The notes beneath the pieces are model-generated. The model ran no database searches and was not told where the DNA came from. It worked only from the letters and a program-made list of their open reading frames with translations. From assembly GCA_037954665.1 (NCBI GenBank), contig JBBMOL010000252.1, forward strand, positions 372,001-436,000: 64,000 nucleotides of DNA. Reading direction: 5' to 3'. This document shows positions 21,703-32,559 of the stretch, one piece after another. The number at the start of each line of letters is the position of its first letter. Position 1 is the first letter of the stretch. A program made the translations under genes and the position numbers. Source of the stretch: Laguncularia racemosa. Taxonomy: Eukaryota; Streptophyta; Magnoliopsida; Myrtales; Combretaceae.

Positions 21703-22248
21703 GTAAAGATTAGGATTATAAAACAAAATGCCAGGGTTGCTTCAAGGGGGAATAAGGATAGGAGACCCAAGATTTTTCAGCCTGGAGATTGGGTTTGGGT
21801 GCATTTTCGCAAGGAGAGTTTTCCATTGCAGAGGAGATCCAAGTTGAACCCTAGGGGAGACGGTCCATTTCCGATGCTTGAGAAAATCAATGATAATGCC
21901 TACAAGAAAAATTTACCAGGTGAGTATCCAGTAAGTGTCACATTTTATGTTACTGATCTGAGTCCATTTGATGCAGGCAATGATTTGAGGACAAATCCTT
22001 TTCAAGAGGAGAGGAATGATGAGATCCATGATGAGAGCCAAGCCAGAAGAAGAAATGTGGATCCTCTTGAAGTGCCGCCTGGACCGATCACAAGAAATCA
22101 AGCGAAACAATTCAAGGAAGCACTTAACGGGTTGATAAAGGTTGTCCATGAAGCCGGAAAGGATTGGAGCAATCATGAAGTTGGAGCGGATTGGAACAAT
22201 CATGGGAAGATCCTTACTTTTATACAAGTCACACCGGAAACGGGTTGA
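21703..22248 (+). pseudogene. Integrase C-terminus of nested chromovirus, running into the 3' LTR
   Basis: Reads PGDWVWVHFRKESFPLQRRS, then a GDGPF (GPY/F module) and DLPGEY-like and TDLSPFDAGND motifs. It crosses the PPT and enters the LTR, ending at 22248 after GPITRNQAKQFKEALNGL. About 70 C-terminal residues are therefore LTR-encoded, so the same peptide is open at the start of the 5' LTR (17522-17741). Confidence 0.88.
22003..22024 (+). other. Polypurine tract of nested chromovirus (overlaps pol)
   Basis: The run AAGAGGAGAGGAATGATGAG lies within the pol frame, four to eight bases before the LTR start at 22029. Confidence 0.65.
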
Positions 22249-22867
22249 AGAGGGCGTGTATGTTCAAGGCACGACCGTGTAGGAATTCCAAGATTGCACA
22301 GAATCATACACGGCTAGACACATGGCTAAAAGGCACGGCCGTGTATGGAGACAAGCAAATCCACAGAAAGATACACGACCAGAAGTATACGGTCGTGTAT
22401 GTGACCGGAATGTGCACAGAAAAGTACACGGCCAAAGTACACGGTCGTGTACACGGCCGTGTATTCCCTGCCGGCCAGCTTGTTCTGTTTTCGTGTTTTT
22501 ACGCAACTTATCTAAGCTACGTCGTTTTGGACTTGTTTTTCATGAATCGTAACCCTAGTATAAAAGCTCCTAGGGTTTAGAACAACTTAGGATTTTACAT
22601 CTTTGAACATTAAACACTTTTGAGAGGCACCTCTCTTGGTTCTTCAAGAACTAAATCGAACTTATCGGACTAATTTCCGTGGTGTTCATCCCAACTTATC
22701 AATTGGTCTTTCATCCCGATTGTGGCATCTTCATTTTATACCAAGGTTCTTGTCTCGCTTATAGACAACGGGTCGCGGTTTCCACTTTAGGTGTTTGGGC
22801 GTCTTAGGCAACGAATTCCGAACGTATTGGTATTGGGTTTCGTCACGGGTTGGCATGGTTCGTATCA
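22029..22867 (+). repeat. 3' LTR of nested chromovirus (839 bp)
   Basis: Collinear with 17522-18361, with scattered substitutions of a few percent by eye. The palindrome cluster and TATA box are conserved. It is followed by the TTTAA duplication. Confidence 0.93.
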
Positions 22868-23540
22868 TTTAATCTTGTTTACTGTTTTTAGTATTATCTC
22901 CGGCCCTAATATTCGTCTTTCTCCCACTTCATCCCAGTGTAAGGGAGATTTGCACTTCCTACCATACAATGCTTCATAGGGAGCCATTTGTATCGTAGCC
23001 TGGTAACTATTGTTATAAGCAAATTCTACTAAAGGTAAGTGATCACTCCAATTACCCCCTTGATCCAATGTACAAGCTCATAGCAGATCTTCTAGAATTT
23101 AGATAGTTCTCTCAGATTGCCCATCTGTCCGGGGATGAAATGCTGTAATAAACTGGAGTTTGGTTCCTAGGGCTTGATGTAGAATTTTCAAGAATCTACT
23201 TACAAATCGAGTATCCCTATCAGATGTAATAGTGGTCAGTACTCCGTGTAATTTGACAATCTCTCTAATGTACATTTGAGTAAGCCTTTCTAGTTTATAG
23301 TCTACCTTAATTAGTAAGAAATGGGCGGACTTGGTCAATGTATCTACTATCACTTAAATTGCATCATACTTCTCCTTGGTTCTCAGGAGTGCTGTGACAA
23401 AATCCATAGTTACATGTTCCCACTTCCATTTATGTATAGGAAGAGGTTGTAACCCACTAGCTGGTTTTTGGTGCTTAAACCTTATTTGCTGACATGAGAG
23501 ATATTGAGACATATATTTTGCGATCTCCAGTTTCATATTT
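22868..23540 (-). pseudogene. Tekay-type integrase core
   Basis: Minus strand, in order: MKLEIAKYMSQYLSCQQIRF (end of the zinc-binding region), HKWKWEHVTMDFVTALLRT, a VIVDTLTKSAHF strand with a catalytic Asp, ITSDRDTRFVSRF (second Asp), then AFHPRTDGQSERTI and WSDHLPLVEFAYNNSYQATI. It ends VGERRILGPEIILKTVNKIK at the nested insertion and resumes at 17521. Stops at about 23097 and 23354 break the frame. Confidence 0.9.
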
Positions 23541-24034
23541 TTCCACTAGTAAGTGTTATTGAGATCCTTGTACATCTTAGTGCTTCTTGGGTGTAATGTA
23601 TACCTTGAGTAATGGGCTTCCTTCATGATCTTCATCTTTAATTCTGTATTATTTGGAGCACATCACCTGTTACTATACTTGACTATCCCTTCAGCATTTA
23701 ACACAAATTTTGTGGCTTTACCCTATTTTAATTTGTTCTTTATCTTTTGAATTCTAAGATCTTCCATTTGTATAATTTTAATTTGATCGATAAGATTAAG
23801 TTGGATATTAAGTGTAGCCAACTTATTTCTTACTTCTTGTGTCACTATTTCCAATTTCAGTTTATCTATGTCTTCTAATATTTTCCTCTAGGATGTGATT
23901 AATATTGCAATATTTATGTGTTTCTTCCTTCTTAAAGCATTTGTAACCACATTTGCCTATCTAGGGTAGTAATGAATTTCCACATCGTAATCATTCATCA
24001 GTTCTAACCACCTCTGCCCCACATTTAATTCTTT
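23541..24034 (-). pseudogene. Tekay-type RNase H/integrase connection
   Basis: Stop-rich minus-strand reading still shows NVVTNALRRKK (related to VADALSRK), a long variable linker, and AHYSRYTLHPRSTKMYKDL, the HHCC zinc-finger region of integrase. Identity rests on order and these motifs. Confidence 0.75.
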
Positions 24035-24328
24035 CTAGGTAAACAAATACTTTGAACTTTTATGATTTGTAAATATTTTACACTTCTCCCTATAAAGATA
24101 GTGTCTCCATAATTTCAGTGCCAAGATCATAGTAGTTAATTCTAGGTCATGGATGGGGTAATTCTTCTCATACTGTTTTAGTTGGTGAGAGGTATATGTA
24201 ATGACTCTCCCATTCTGTATAAGCACACACCTAAAACCTTGATTTGATGCATCATCGAATACTTCAACTTCTCTCATCTTTGGTAAAGCCAACACTAAAG
24301 CTATCATTAATTTATCTTTTAATGTCAT
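24035..24328 (-). pseudogene. Tekay-type RNase H
   Basis: Reads VFDDASNQGFRCVLIQNGRV, YTSHQLKQYEKNYPIHDLEL and IFTNHKSSKYLF. Relatives have TDHKSL here, so a conserved Asp has become Asn. It is continuous with the RT upstream after short stop-broken patches. Confidence 0.87.
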
Positions 24329-24403
24329 GAAGTTGCTCTCACATTCATCACTCTATACGAACTTCGCCTTTTTCTTTGTCACTTGAGTCAAGGGAATTAC
24401 TAA

Positions 24404-25033
24404 CTAGGAGAACCCTTCTACAAAGCATTTATAGTACCCAACTAATCCCAAATAGCTCCTTACTTTTGTTACAGTTCTTGGTCTTAGCCAGTCACTTAAT
24501 GCCTTTGCCTTCTCAAGGTGTATTGATATTCCATTCTTATTCACCACGTATCCTAAGAAGGATACCTCTTCTAACCAAAATTTAAACTTACTAAATTTTG
24601 CATAAAGCTTTTCTTCCTTGAGTCTTTCCAGTATGGTTCTAAGATGTGCTTTATGTTCTTGTCTACTTTTGGAATAGATGAGGATATTATCTATGAAAAC
24701 TACTACAAACTGGTCTAGCCAGTCTCTGAGCACTCTGTTCATGAGGTCTATGAAGGTTGTTAGAGCATTTGCCAATCTAAAAGGCATAAATTGAAACTCA
24801 TAATGTCCATACCGAGTCCTAAAAGCAGTCTTCTATATGTCTTCCTCTTTGATTCTTAATTGATGGTACCTTGATCTTAAGTCAATTTTGGAGAAGACTT
24901 GAGCTCCCTGTAATTGATCAAATAGGTCATCAATCTTAGGGAGAGGGTATTTGTTCTTGATTGTGACTTGGTTTAACTCCCTATAATCTATACACAGTCT
25001 CATACTCCCATCCTTCCTCTTAACAAATAGCAT
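24404..25033 (-). pseudogene. Tekay-type reverse transcriptase
   Basis: Two open pieces with a short broken link near 24788-24832. The first gives KRKDGSMRLCIDYRELNQVT, NKYPLPKIDDLFDQLQGAQV and KIDLRSRYHQLRIKEEDI. The second has FIDLMNRVLRDWLDQFVVVF followed by IDNILIYSK. The catalytic box is FIDN instead of FIDD, so it is inactive. FWLEEVSFLGYVVNKNGI and VRSYLGLVGYYKCFVEGFS finish the connection region. Confidence 0.9.
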
Positions 25034-25690
25034 TAAAGCACCCTATGGTGAGACAGTTAGTCTAATAAACCCACTATCTTGAAGTTCTTGAAGTTGAGTC
25101 TTTAGTTCAAATAGTTTATTAGGTGCCACTCTCTATGGTGCTTTAGATATGGGTGCCATTCCTAGTACAAGATCAATACAAAACTCTATCTCTCTGGTTG
25201 GTGGTAAACCCAGCAAATTATCGAGAAAAACTTCTGCATATTCATTTACTACATACACCTTTCCCATTTCCTTAACCTGTTCTATCTCTACTGATAAGGC
25301 TGATAGTCTTCCTTTATTCCATAACTCGTATGTTGGAAGAGTTGCAGGCCTCTGTGGATCTAACTTGAATACAATTTGTTCCTCATTAGGAAAATCAAAC
25401 CTAACCACTAGATCGTAACAATCTATAGTGGCATTGTACTTAGACAACCAGTTCACTCCTAGAATTAGATCAAACTCTATAATCTATAATACAAACAATT
25501 CGGATAGCATTTTCATACCATGTATTACAATCTCCACATCTTTACATATTCGATCTAATTTCCCTCCTACTCTAAAAGGAGTATTTACAATAATATCATC
25601 CTCCATGACAACAAGTTTTAATTCACATACATTTATAAACACAGGTTATATGTAGGAATGTGTTGCACTTGTGTCAAACAATACATAAGA
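25034..25690 (-). pseudogene. Tekay-type protease and RT approach
   Basis: Minus-strand reading in broken frames shows the protease C-part (relatives of ILGMDWLSKYNATIDC; here MNWLSKYNATIDCYDLVVRF). A long linker with YVVNEYAEVFLDNLLGLPPT and REIEFCIDLVLGMAPISKAP leads to the RT. An upstream VFINVCELKLVVMED piece lies near 25600-25640. The DTGA site itself is too decayed to place with confidence. Confidence 0.75.
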
Positions 25691-25799
25691 AATATTTAAG
25701 TTTATGAGCAATGTACTTGCTATGGTATCTTGATTATGGGCATCCTACTGCTGCTGTTATTGTAATGTAAACACCCTACTAGGTGCCTTTTGTCTTCAT

Positions 25800-26850
25800 C
25801 CAATGTTTTGATTTCTACCTAGTGGTCCTTTGGGTAGAGGTCTTATAGGCTGTTGGGCTTGTGGAGGTACAGCTGCTTGAGTGTGATAAGCATCACACTC
25901 GAATGATCTATGCCCTCTCTGCTTATAGGTATAGCAGAAGGTTTGAGGGAAAATCCTTTCTATGTAACAGCTACCAGTGTGTCCTATTTTGCCAGAGGAG
26001 AAGCGTACTCCTTCGAGCCATTTACACTGTTACAGATCATAGGGTCCCAAACATCTAAGACACCTCACAATCGGTCCTCCCTATGGTGGTGGAGGCAATG
26101 CTATAGGTGTAGGCCTAGTTTGAAAAGGTCTAGGCACATAAGTCACAGGTCTGGCTTGATATACCACTAGCCTCTTTTCTTTGTTTGCATAAGGTATGCT
26201 AGAAATGGGCCTTTTCCCCCAAATTGATCTTGATCTATGGTACAGTTGTTTCTCTGTTCTCTTTTTACTCTGTTCTAAATATTTAGCTTTGTCAACTACT
26301 TTTGCATAAGTAGTTAACCGAAAAGCCCCCACTTCATGTTGTAGGGTTGGCTCTGATCCCCTAAAAAATCTTCTTGCTCAGGAAGCATCATCCCCTCTCA
26401 TTACTTCTAGTAAGAACTTGCTTAAATGGTTTAGTTATGCTTTGTATGCCTCTACAGATCTATTATCCTGCTGATAGTTATAGTGATCTACCTCCATTTT
26501 GTCTCTGATGCTACTAGGGAAATACTTTTCATAAAAGAGCTTCTTAAACCTCTGCCATTGGTTAGGAGCCTTTACCAATCTAGACATACCGGTCCACCAA
26601 TATGTAGCTACTCCCTTCAGCATATAAGCAGCATATCTCACTTTCTTGTCATCAAGGACTATGAAGGCTTCAAAGGTCCTTTCAGTTTAAGTGATCTAAT
26701 ATTTAACCTCTATCGGATGATCAATCTATGGGTGGAACTCCTTAGCTAACCTTACAAATATATCTAACCCATAAGGTTTCTCTACAAGCCTAACATGTCT
26801 CACAACCTGTTGTTGTTGTGCCAGCATTCCCACTAGAGCATTTACAATGG
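25800..26850 (-). pseudogene. Tekay-type gag with decayed zinc knuckle
   Basis: Capsid-like part: DDKKVRYAAYMLKGVATYWW, FKKLFYEKYFPSSIRDKMEV and QDNRSVEAYKA, then HEVGAFRLTTYAKVVDKAKY. A proline-rich linker leads to the knuckle CYTYKQRGHRSFEC near 25900. Its second cysteine is Tyr, so zinc binding would be lost. Stops at several points. The N-terminal start is not certain and lies near 26850. Confidence 0.85.
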
Positions 26851-27155
26851 GTTAGTGACAGTATACATCTATGTATACTCAAGCTCAAACATATATATAC
26901 CTATACATAATTAAACAAGAATGTACAATAAAATACAATTATATAAAATATTTGGAGTAACATAACATAATAGTTATCCCCTAATTTACCCACTATCTTC
27001 ACTTCTTATGGTTTTATAGATCATTTACTTAGTCTTCTAATGATTCTAACTTACCTTCTACTAATTGAATCCTACACCTTTTGATCATTACTTAATTCTA
27101 GAAGTCATCAACCTAATCTCTATTGATCATATCCAAATCTTAAAGATCATCGACA
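26851..27155 (-). other. Leader of Tekay-type element
   Basis: About 300 AT-rich bases between the gag start and the PBS, with no coding motif. Confidence 0.6.
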
Positions 27156-27172
27156 CCTAGGCTTTGATACCA
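27156..27172 (-). other. Tekay-type primer binding site, initiator tRNA-Met type
   Basis: Minus strand TGGTATCAAAGCCTAGG, seven bases inside the 5' LTR. It differs by one base from the usual TGGTATCAGAGC start. Confidence 0.88.
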
Positions 27173-27179
27173 CTTAAGC

Positions 27180-28962
27180 TGTAATGCCTCAGAACCTAAA
27201 GCATCACAGCTCTCTATGTGTCACCACTACAAAGTGACACACTAAGGCTCTAAAACTCCATAATACTTCAAAACTTGATCATTTACATTAATCATCATAC
27301 TACTATAATTTCAATCAAATAAATAACTCTCAGATGAGTCATTTTAAATCTCATTATTTAATAGCAACAAAACCTCAAGATAACAATTATCTCCATAACT
27401 TCAATTTAACTCATAAAACTTCAAATTACAAATATTCAGAACTTTTCATCACTCTTTCTCCACATAATAATAATGTTTTCTTCCCATCTCATCCATGTAA
27501 TGTCCCACCAAGTTCCTATTCTCATCATACTCCACTTGTTTGTCATTCTCGCCTGTAGCTAAACAAAAAAACATAGGAAGGGGGGGTTAGCCTAAGCTTA
27601 GTACGTGAGTACCACACCCACATACACATGACAGACCACAATAATAGCACATGTATATATGCAACATTTATCCACAACACATTCACACTTCAACTTATAC
27701 ACCAACCTCAAAATGAATTATACTACATAGGGGTACTCATGACTTTAGTACACACAAAATTTTGTTCAAGTGGAAATTGCCACTACAGGCCCCATCTAAC
27801 CCTAATCTACCACTATAGGCCCTTAGGCCTAGCCAAGCATAAGCAACATACAACAATCAATTCATATAACACTTTAACACTTCATTATTCCACACACAAT
27901 TCATTAAATAGCTACCTAGCAATCACATATAGTAAACAAGGTAAACACGTACCTAGGATCCTAGCCTTAAGCATGTCTGGTCCCAAACTTAAGCTAAGCT
28001 GAAATATGTACAATCATCAATATATCCTTCTTAGTACTAATCTAAGAATAATATAACTCCCTTAATTTCTCTTAATCTATTCGGTTATCTAAGGTCTTAC
28101 TAATTATCTAGGTTGTGTGGAAATTAGTTTAATTAGGAGTTAAATAGATATAAACTAAAATTATGTTTGACTTAACATGGTTATGTTGGAGGCTATGTAG
28201 CTCATGTATCTTTCAGTGGATTTTGGGGTTCAACATGGTTGGAACACGACCGTGTAGACAAGCCGTGTATCTCTTAGTATATCTGTTATATTTAAAACGG
28301 GAGTAACATTGCCGTGTTGGGATGTTGTGTATCTCTTAGTATATCTTTTATGTTCAACATGAGAGTAACATGACCGTGTTAGGAGGTTGTGTATCTCTTT
28401 GGGTTTACATGGCTGAAACACGGCCATGTTGAGAGGCCATGTATCTCTTGATAAGGTCCTACAAAACCTAATTTTTCTATACTAATTCCTCCTAAATCCT
28501 AATTGTTATGTTTTTAATCTGACTAGTCATTATATTGCTTATATCTAACAGAAAGTTAGGTTCTAGCATACTTACTTGGCTCGGATTCACACTTAGAACT
28601 TTTAATTTCGTTGATTCCTTGCTTGTTTAATCCTATCCTTCAATTCAATCCCTATGAACAACCAAAATGATTTCGTGGTTGAGTCTCCTTTGTTAAAATA
28701 AGTCTTATAATAACTAAAAATCAAACCTTTTTGTTTCGTACTAATGTCTCCTTAGATTGCTTTAGGTTTTTCTTGAAGGGTTTTAGGCTATTGTGAATGG
28801 TAAAAGTGTACAAAAGGACGAAGCCCTAGGTTAGTTTCGCTCTTATAGTTCAACCAAGAAGGACGAAATTGCCCTTGTTCCATTGTCCTCTTTACAACAT
28901 TGCTATTTGTCGAATATATATATATATATATTATTTACTTATTTTATAATACTATTTTTATG

Positions 28963-28993
<31 letters not shown>

Positions 28994-29014
28994 TATTTAA
29001 AATTGTATATTACA
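27180..29014 (-). repeat. Tekay-type 5' LTR (1835 bp)
   Basis: Matches 14971-16961 throughout, with TGTAA...TTACA ends. It has two (TA)n tracts (28914-28931, 28963-28990) where the other LTR has TA and CA tracts. The ~62-bp ACACG/CGTGT array is at about 28170-28445. Confidence 0.9.
28170..28445 (-). repeat. ACACG/CGTGT repeat array in Tekay-type 5' LTR
   Basis: Counterpart of 16050-16360, with units such as GGAACACGACCGTGTAG and CTGAAACACGGCCATGTTGA followed by GTATCTCT. It is shorter by part of the first unit. Confidence 0.75.
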
Positions 29015-30020
29015 GTTTATTTATTTATTTCTTATTAGCACATAGTCCATTTCTCTTATTAGAAAAAAGTCAAATTTACCATTTTTGTATTATCTCTTTT
29101 GTGATATTTATTTCTTATTTACCATCACGAAGAATCTATTCAAAGGAATTTGAGATCATACCAAATACCGGTCTAGAATTAATTGATCATTCTTGATTTT
29201 AGTTTGAAGTTCTTTCAAAAGGCTAATTTTGTATTTTAGTAGTTACTCTTAGGTTGGGCAAATTAAATTATTACTTTTTGCATAGTTTCTATTCTCCTTT
29301 GTTTTATATAATTATATACATATATTTCGCATGCATATTAATCGTACTATGTTTGTGGGGTTCTTGCAACTTTTGATTAATTAAATTACTACACTTTACT
29401 TTTTGTCGATGGATATTTTATTACTATATTTCATTATTTCATATTTGATAACTGAGTATTCTGAGAACAAAATGTACAAACATAACTACACTTAATACAT
29501 GATGTATATTCTAATATAGTCTTCATAAAAGCAAACGTATAACAGATCTAACATTATTATGCATGCATTAACATATTACACATACAATAGAAAACTAGCA
29601 AAGTATAATTTACTTGGATGACAAACGTTGTTATCGGGAAATATAATCTCATGTTATATAATAATTGTTTATGTTAAATTGATCGATATTTTATGTCGCG
29701 GTTTATAAATGATAAAGCATATATAATCACCATAATCGCTTTTGATTAGAGTATAAACAATCTGTAAAAGAACAAGGCAAAACAAACGCGACACACACAC
29801 GGGATAATCAAAGGCAAGGAGATTTTTTGAGTCGACCCTTTTGTGATTATTGCAAGATTGTTTTCTCTTCGAGTGAGTCTTTCTTCCTCGACACGACGAC
29901 TGAATTTTTACGCTTTTCCATGAAAGAAGCTTTTGACAATTATATATTAGTAATACACATGCATCTTCACGAGTTAGTATAATAGGACGTGTAAGCTGAT
30001 CGAGGAGATACGACAAAGGA
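29015..30020. other. No gene seen; flank of the AGP gene
   Basis: AT-rich with short frames only. The 115-codon minus frame at 29669-30016 has no recognisable domain and poor coding character. It may include the 3' flank of the AGP gene. Confidence 0.5.
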
Positions 30021-30039
30021 TGATTGAGGATATAAGGTA

Positions 30040-30620
30040 ATTAGTTTTATTCGGAGTACAACAGAATGTTATTACATATCCAAATCCCTCTTGCCATCAA
30101 ATAATAATTTCATATTTCTGCTCTTCTGTTAACCCCATATTCTCCCTTTTTCTATTTGGTGCTCCAGCATATATATATTTAGTGCAAGTAGTAGGCAAAG
30201 AAAGAAGCGATGGAGGCACCGATCATGGAGCCGATGACGGGCAAGGTTGCAGAGGCTCCGCTGGATGATGGGCCGGGACTGGGTGCGGGGGCTGCAGCAT
30301 CATCGGCAAAGACTGCGCTCATGGAAGCAGCAGCAACAAGGACGGCACAGGCGATCTTCTTTGCTTCCATGATGATTGAGGATGAAAAAAAAGGAAGATT
30401 TTGTTTTTTTCTTTTTAATAGAGATAGAGGAAGAGAGATAGATCTTTCCTTTCTCTCCTTTTTCTGTTATTGCAGTCTTGTGAATAAAAGGGATTTGTTA
30501 GACATAATATAGGGCGCTTTGTAGCCATTTTTAGACAATATTGGTTAGTATATTAGCAAAGGAAAAGGTTTTACGTGTTTGGTATCGCACGACATGAGAT
30601 CTGTCTAGTCTATTTATAGA
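30040..30620 (-). other. Likely transcription unit of the AGP23-like gene
   Basis: From a TATA box (minus CTATAAATAGA, about 30609-30620) to an AATAAA-type poly(A) signal on the minus strand near 30046-30051. The leader is about 210 bases with a CT-rich tract just before the ATG. No intron is needed. Confidence 0.55.
30179..30370 (-). CDS. AGP23: Arabinogalactan peptide, AGP23-like
   Basis: A 63-residue protein with the layout of plant AG-peptides. The signal peptide MEAKKIACAVLVAAASMSAV is followed by FADD and a tiny mature core with AAAPAPSPGPSSSG, where prolines in Ala-Pro/Ser-Pro would be hydroxylated and O-glycosylated. A hydrophobic GPI-attachment signal (PVIGSMIGASIASFFAYYLH) ends the protein. 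The MEAKKIAC start and the FAYYLH end closely resemble Arabidopsis AGP23. The product is expected on the outer plasma-membrane surface or in the wall. The Arabidopsis relative is known mainly from pollen; expression here is not shown. The frame is intact with no stops, unlike its surroundings. Confidence 0.93.
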   Translation of the reverse strand: MEAKKIACAVLVAAASMSAVFADDAAAPAPSPGPSSSGASATLPVIGSMIGASIASFFAYYLH

Positions 30621-31540
30621 GTTTGGTTAGTGGCTTTCATTTCATTTGCTGTTGGAAGTATCTAGCTTCCATTTTAGATAACCTTCAATTGAAGGGTAAA
30701 GGACCTCAATGTATGTTCATTTTCAATTATGTTATATAGCTTAACAACACCTGTAACGTTTGTTTATTGTATCTTGTTTGTTTTATCATTATAATCATAT
30801 TCGTTCTATATTTATTATAATAAATGTGTGGCTAATTCATCATGAATCATGTTCATATGAGGTCAATACGAAATAGTCGTTCCCGTCAATTAAACACCCA
30901 CACTAGCAGATACATACCTACGATGTTTAATTCAACAATTAACTCTTTTCCTTTATACTAATCAATTTACTAATTACCTACATGTTTAATTCAACAATTG
31001 GCTATTTCAACATTCTTTACGTTCTTACGTAAAATTAGGAACACATGACCAAAAAAGTTCCGAAATCTAATTTCATTGTCTACACAAATTGCATCATAAA
31101 AATCAAGTAAGACTTATAACACATTATTAATGGTTAGAACTAGAGGCGAAAGCCTTTTATCTCCTTTAAATCAGCGGTAAGGACACAACAAAAGCAGAAT
31201 GCCAACTACTGCTAATTTCTCGCACGAAATGAAAATCTAGTTATTGTAGAAAACTACCTTACAAACAAACTTAATATTTTATAAATGAAACTAATTTAGC
31301 AAGACGTAAACCTCTGTACTATAGAAAACTTCGTCAATGCATGCATAAATTTCAATTATCTTAAAAAAAAAATGATATTAGATTAGCCGGATTAACAAAT
31401 GAAAAATTTATTTTCAAACAATGGCAAACTTTTTCTTTTCGATAAAGAGAATTGGGTTAAAAATAATAGCTGTGGTAATTGAATCATTGATTTTATTTTT
31501 TTTCCATTATATGTAAATCTAGAGCTACATGATATGACAT
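30621..31540. other. No gene seen
   Basis: AT-rich upstream flank of the AGP gene. An ACATGTTTAATTCAACAATT-like stretch occurs twice (about 30925 and 30980). Nothing else is supported. Confidence 0.5.
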
Positions 31541-31544
31541 TTAA

Positions 31545-31640
31545 GGGGCAAAATACCTAAAAAAATGTGATTTTTTAAAAAATACTACACAAATAGGGTT
31601 GGAAATTTTTTTTACACAAATAGGGTAGTAAAAGTGTATG
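31545..31640 (+). repeat. Possible 5' terminal region of the MULE
   Basis: GGGGCAAAATACCTAAAAAAAT is followed by two copies of TACACAAATAGGGT about 28 bases apart. This style is seen at the ends of plant MULEs, and it lies 1 kb upstream of transposase-like sequence. No matching inverted copy was found downstream, so the call is weak. Confidence 0.3.
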
Positions 31641-31732
31641 TAATGCATGAGTTTTTAATACAAAAAAAAATTATACTGAATTTTTTATTTTTTATTTTTT
31701 TTATACTGAAAACCTACATAAAAGTAATCCCT

Positions 31733-31751
31733 CCCCCCCCCCCCCCCCCCC
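31733..31751 (+). repeat. Poly(C) tract
   Basis: Nineteen consecutive Cs, preceded by CCCT. Confidence 0.9.
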
Positions 31752-32559
31752 TTAGAAATCCATTTCCTGCATAAAAACTCAAAACACTCCTTGAAACCCA
31801 TATATAATATACCTATATTATGTATAGAAATGATGATTTAGTTTTAAAAAAGTTGTAGTATTTCATTATGTGGGTATTGTAGTACTTAAATATGTGAAAT
31901 GTGGGAGTTATAGAGGTGTAGAAGTTGTTAGGCATGATATTTGTTTGAAATGCACAAAAGGTGTTTGACAAAATTACTTAAAGGAGATTTTGTTTAGTAT
32001 GAAGTTAATTTTGAAACCCAAATTTCATATAGTTATGTTATGTGTGCAATGGAATATGGTATTGAGAAAAGAACTCCAGGTTTTTGCTTCTTCTCTACTA
32101 ATAATGCCCACTCCCTCAAATATTTTTATAGTTAAAAAAAAAAGTGAATTTTATTTTTATTTGTATTATAATTGTTTCTCTACTTGTTTAATTATTAGAA
32201 ATACATTTATCAACGAGATTTCTTAATAATTTAAAAATAAGTTGTGTATTCATCTTGAGAATATTAATGATACTTAGAACAATATAGATATATATCCATT
32301 CAATTAAAAAAGTTATAATATAACATGATTTATAGATTGATCCAATGTTTTGACTTTTTAATTTCTGACATTTGATGTGTATTACTTCACAATGTATGTG
32401 TATTAGTATCAAAATATATGAAATGTTGGATTTGCAGAGGTTTAGAAAATGTTGGAAACTTTGTTTGTTTTGAATGCATGGATAGAATAGTGAAAATTAT
32501 GCAATGGGGAATTGACACGAATTTTCATGACACTAAATATGCACATGTTGTGTAATTAA

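Larger units (their letters stand above)
17522..22867 (+). mobile_element. Complete nested chromovirus (Reina/CRM-like group) with TTTAA target duplication
   Basis: Both LTRs start TGATGAGAGCC and end TTCGTATCA. The flanks are TTTAA at 17517-17521 and 22868-22872, a perfect 5-bp duplication. PBS (18365-18381), PPT and a single-frame gag-pol are present. The protein sequence matches the chromovirus group with IKYRHPIPRLDDML-type RT and an LTR-encoded C-terminus. I could not settle the clade name. Pol lacks most of RT, all of RNase H and the N-terminal part of IN. The two LTRs differ by a few percent by eye, so the insertion is younger than its Tekay-type host. Confidence 0.93.
14971..29014 (-). 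mobile_element. Tekay/Del-type chromovirus with both LTRs, split by a nested element
   Basis: Read right to left: 5' LTR (27180-29014), initiator-tRNA-Met PBS, gag, PR, RT, RNase H, IN with a chromodomain-like tail, PPT, 3' LTR (14971-16961). A plus-strand element at 17522-22867 splits the integrase. Without it the element is about 8.7 kb. RT sequence (NKYPLPKIDDLFDQLQGAQV, FMDLMNR-like region), gene order and the C-terminal region place it in the Tekay/Del group. Stops, frameshifts and lost catalytic residues are everywhere. Flanking pentamers are ATTTG and GTTTA (three of five match), so a target duplication is not clear. Confidence 0.9.

Noticed and set aside
29669..30016. 115-codon minus frame
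   Set aside because: No domain, signal or conserved motif, AT-rich flank of the AGP gene. Probably chance.
30210..30512. 100-codon plus-strand frame opposite AGP23
   Set aside because: A shadow of the alanine/proline-rich AGP coding sequence on the other strand.
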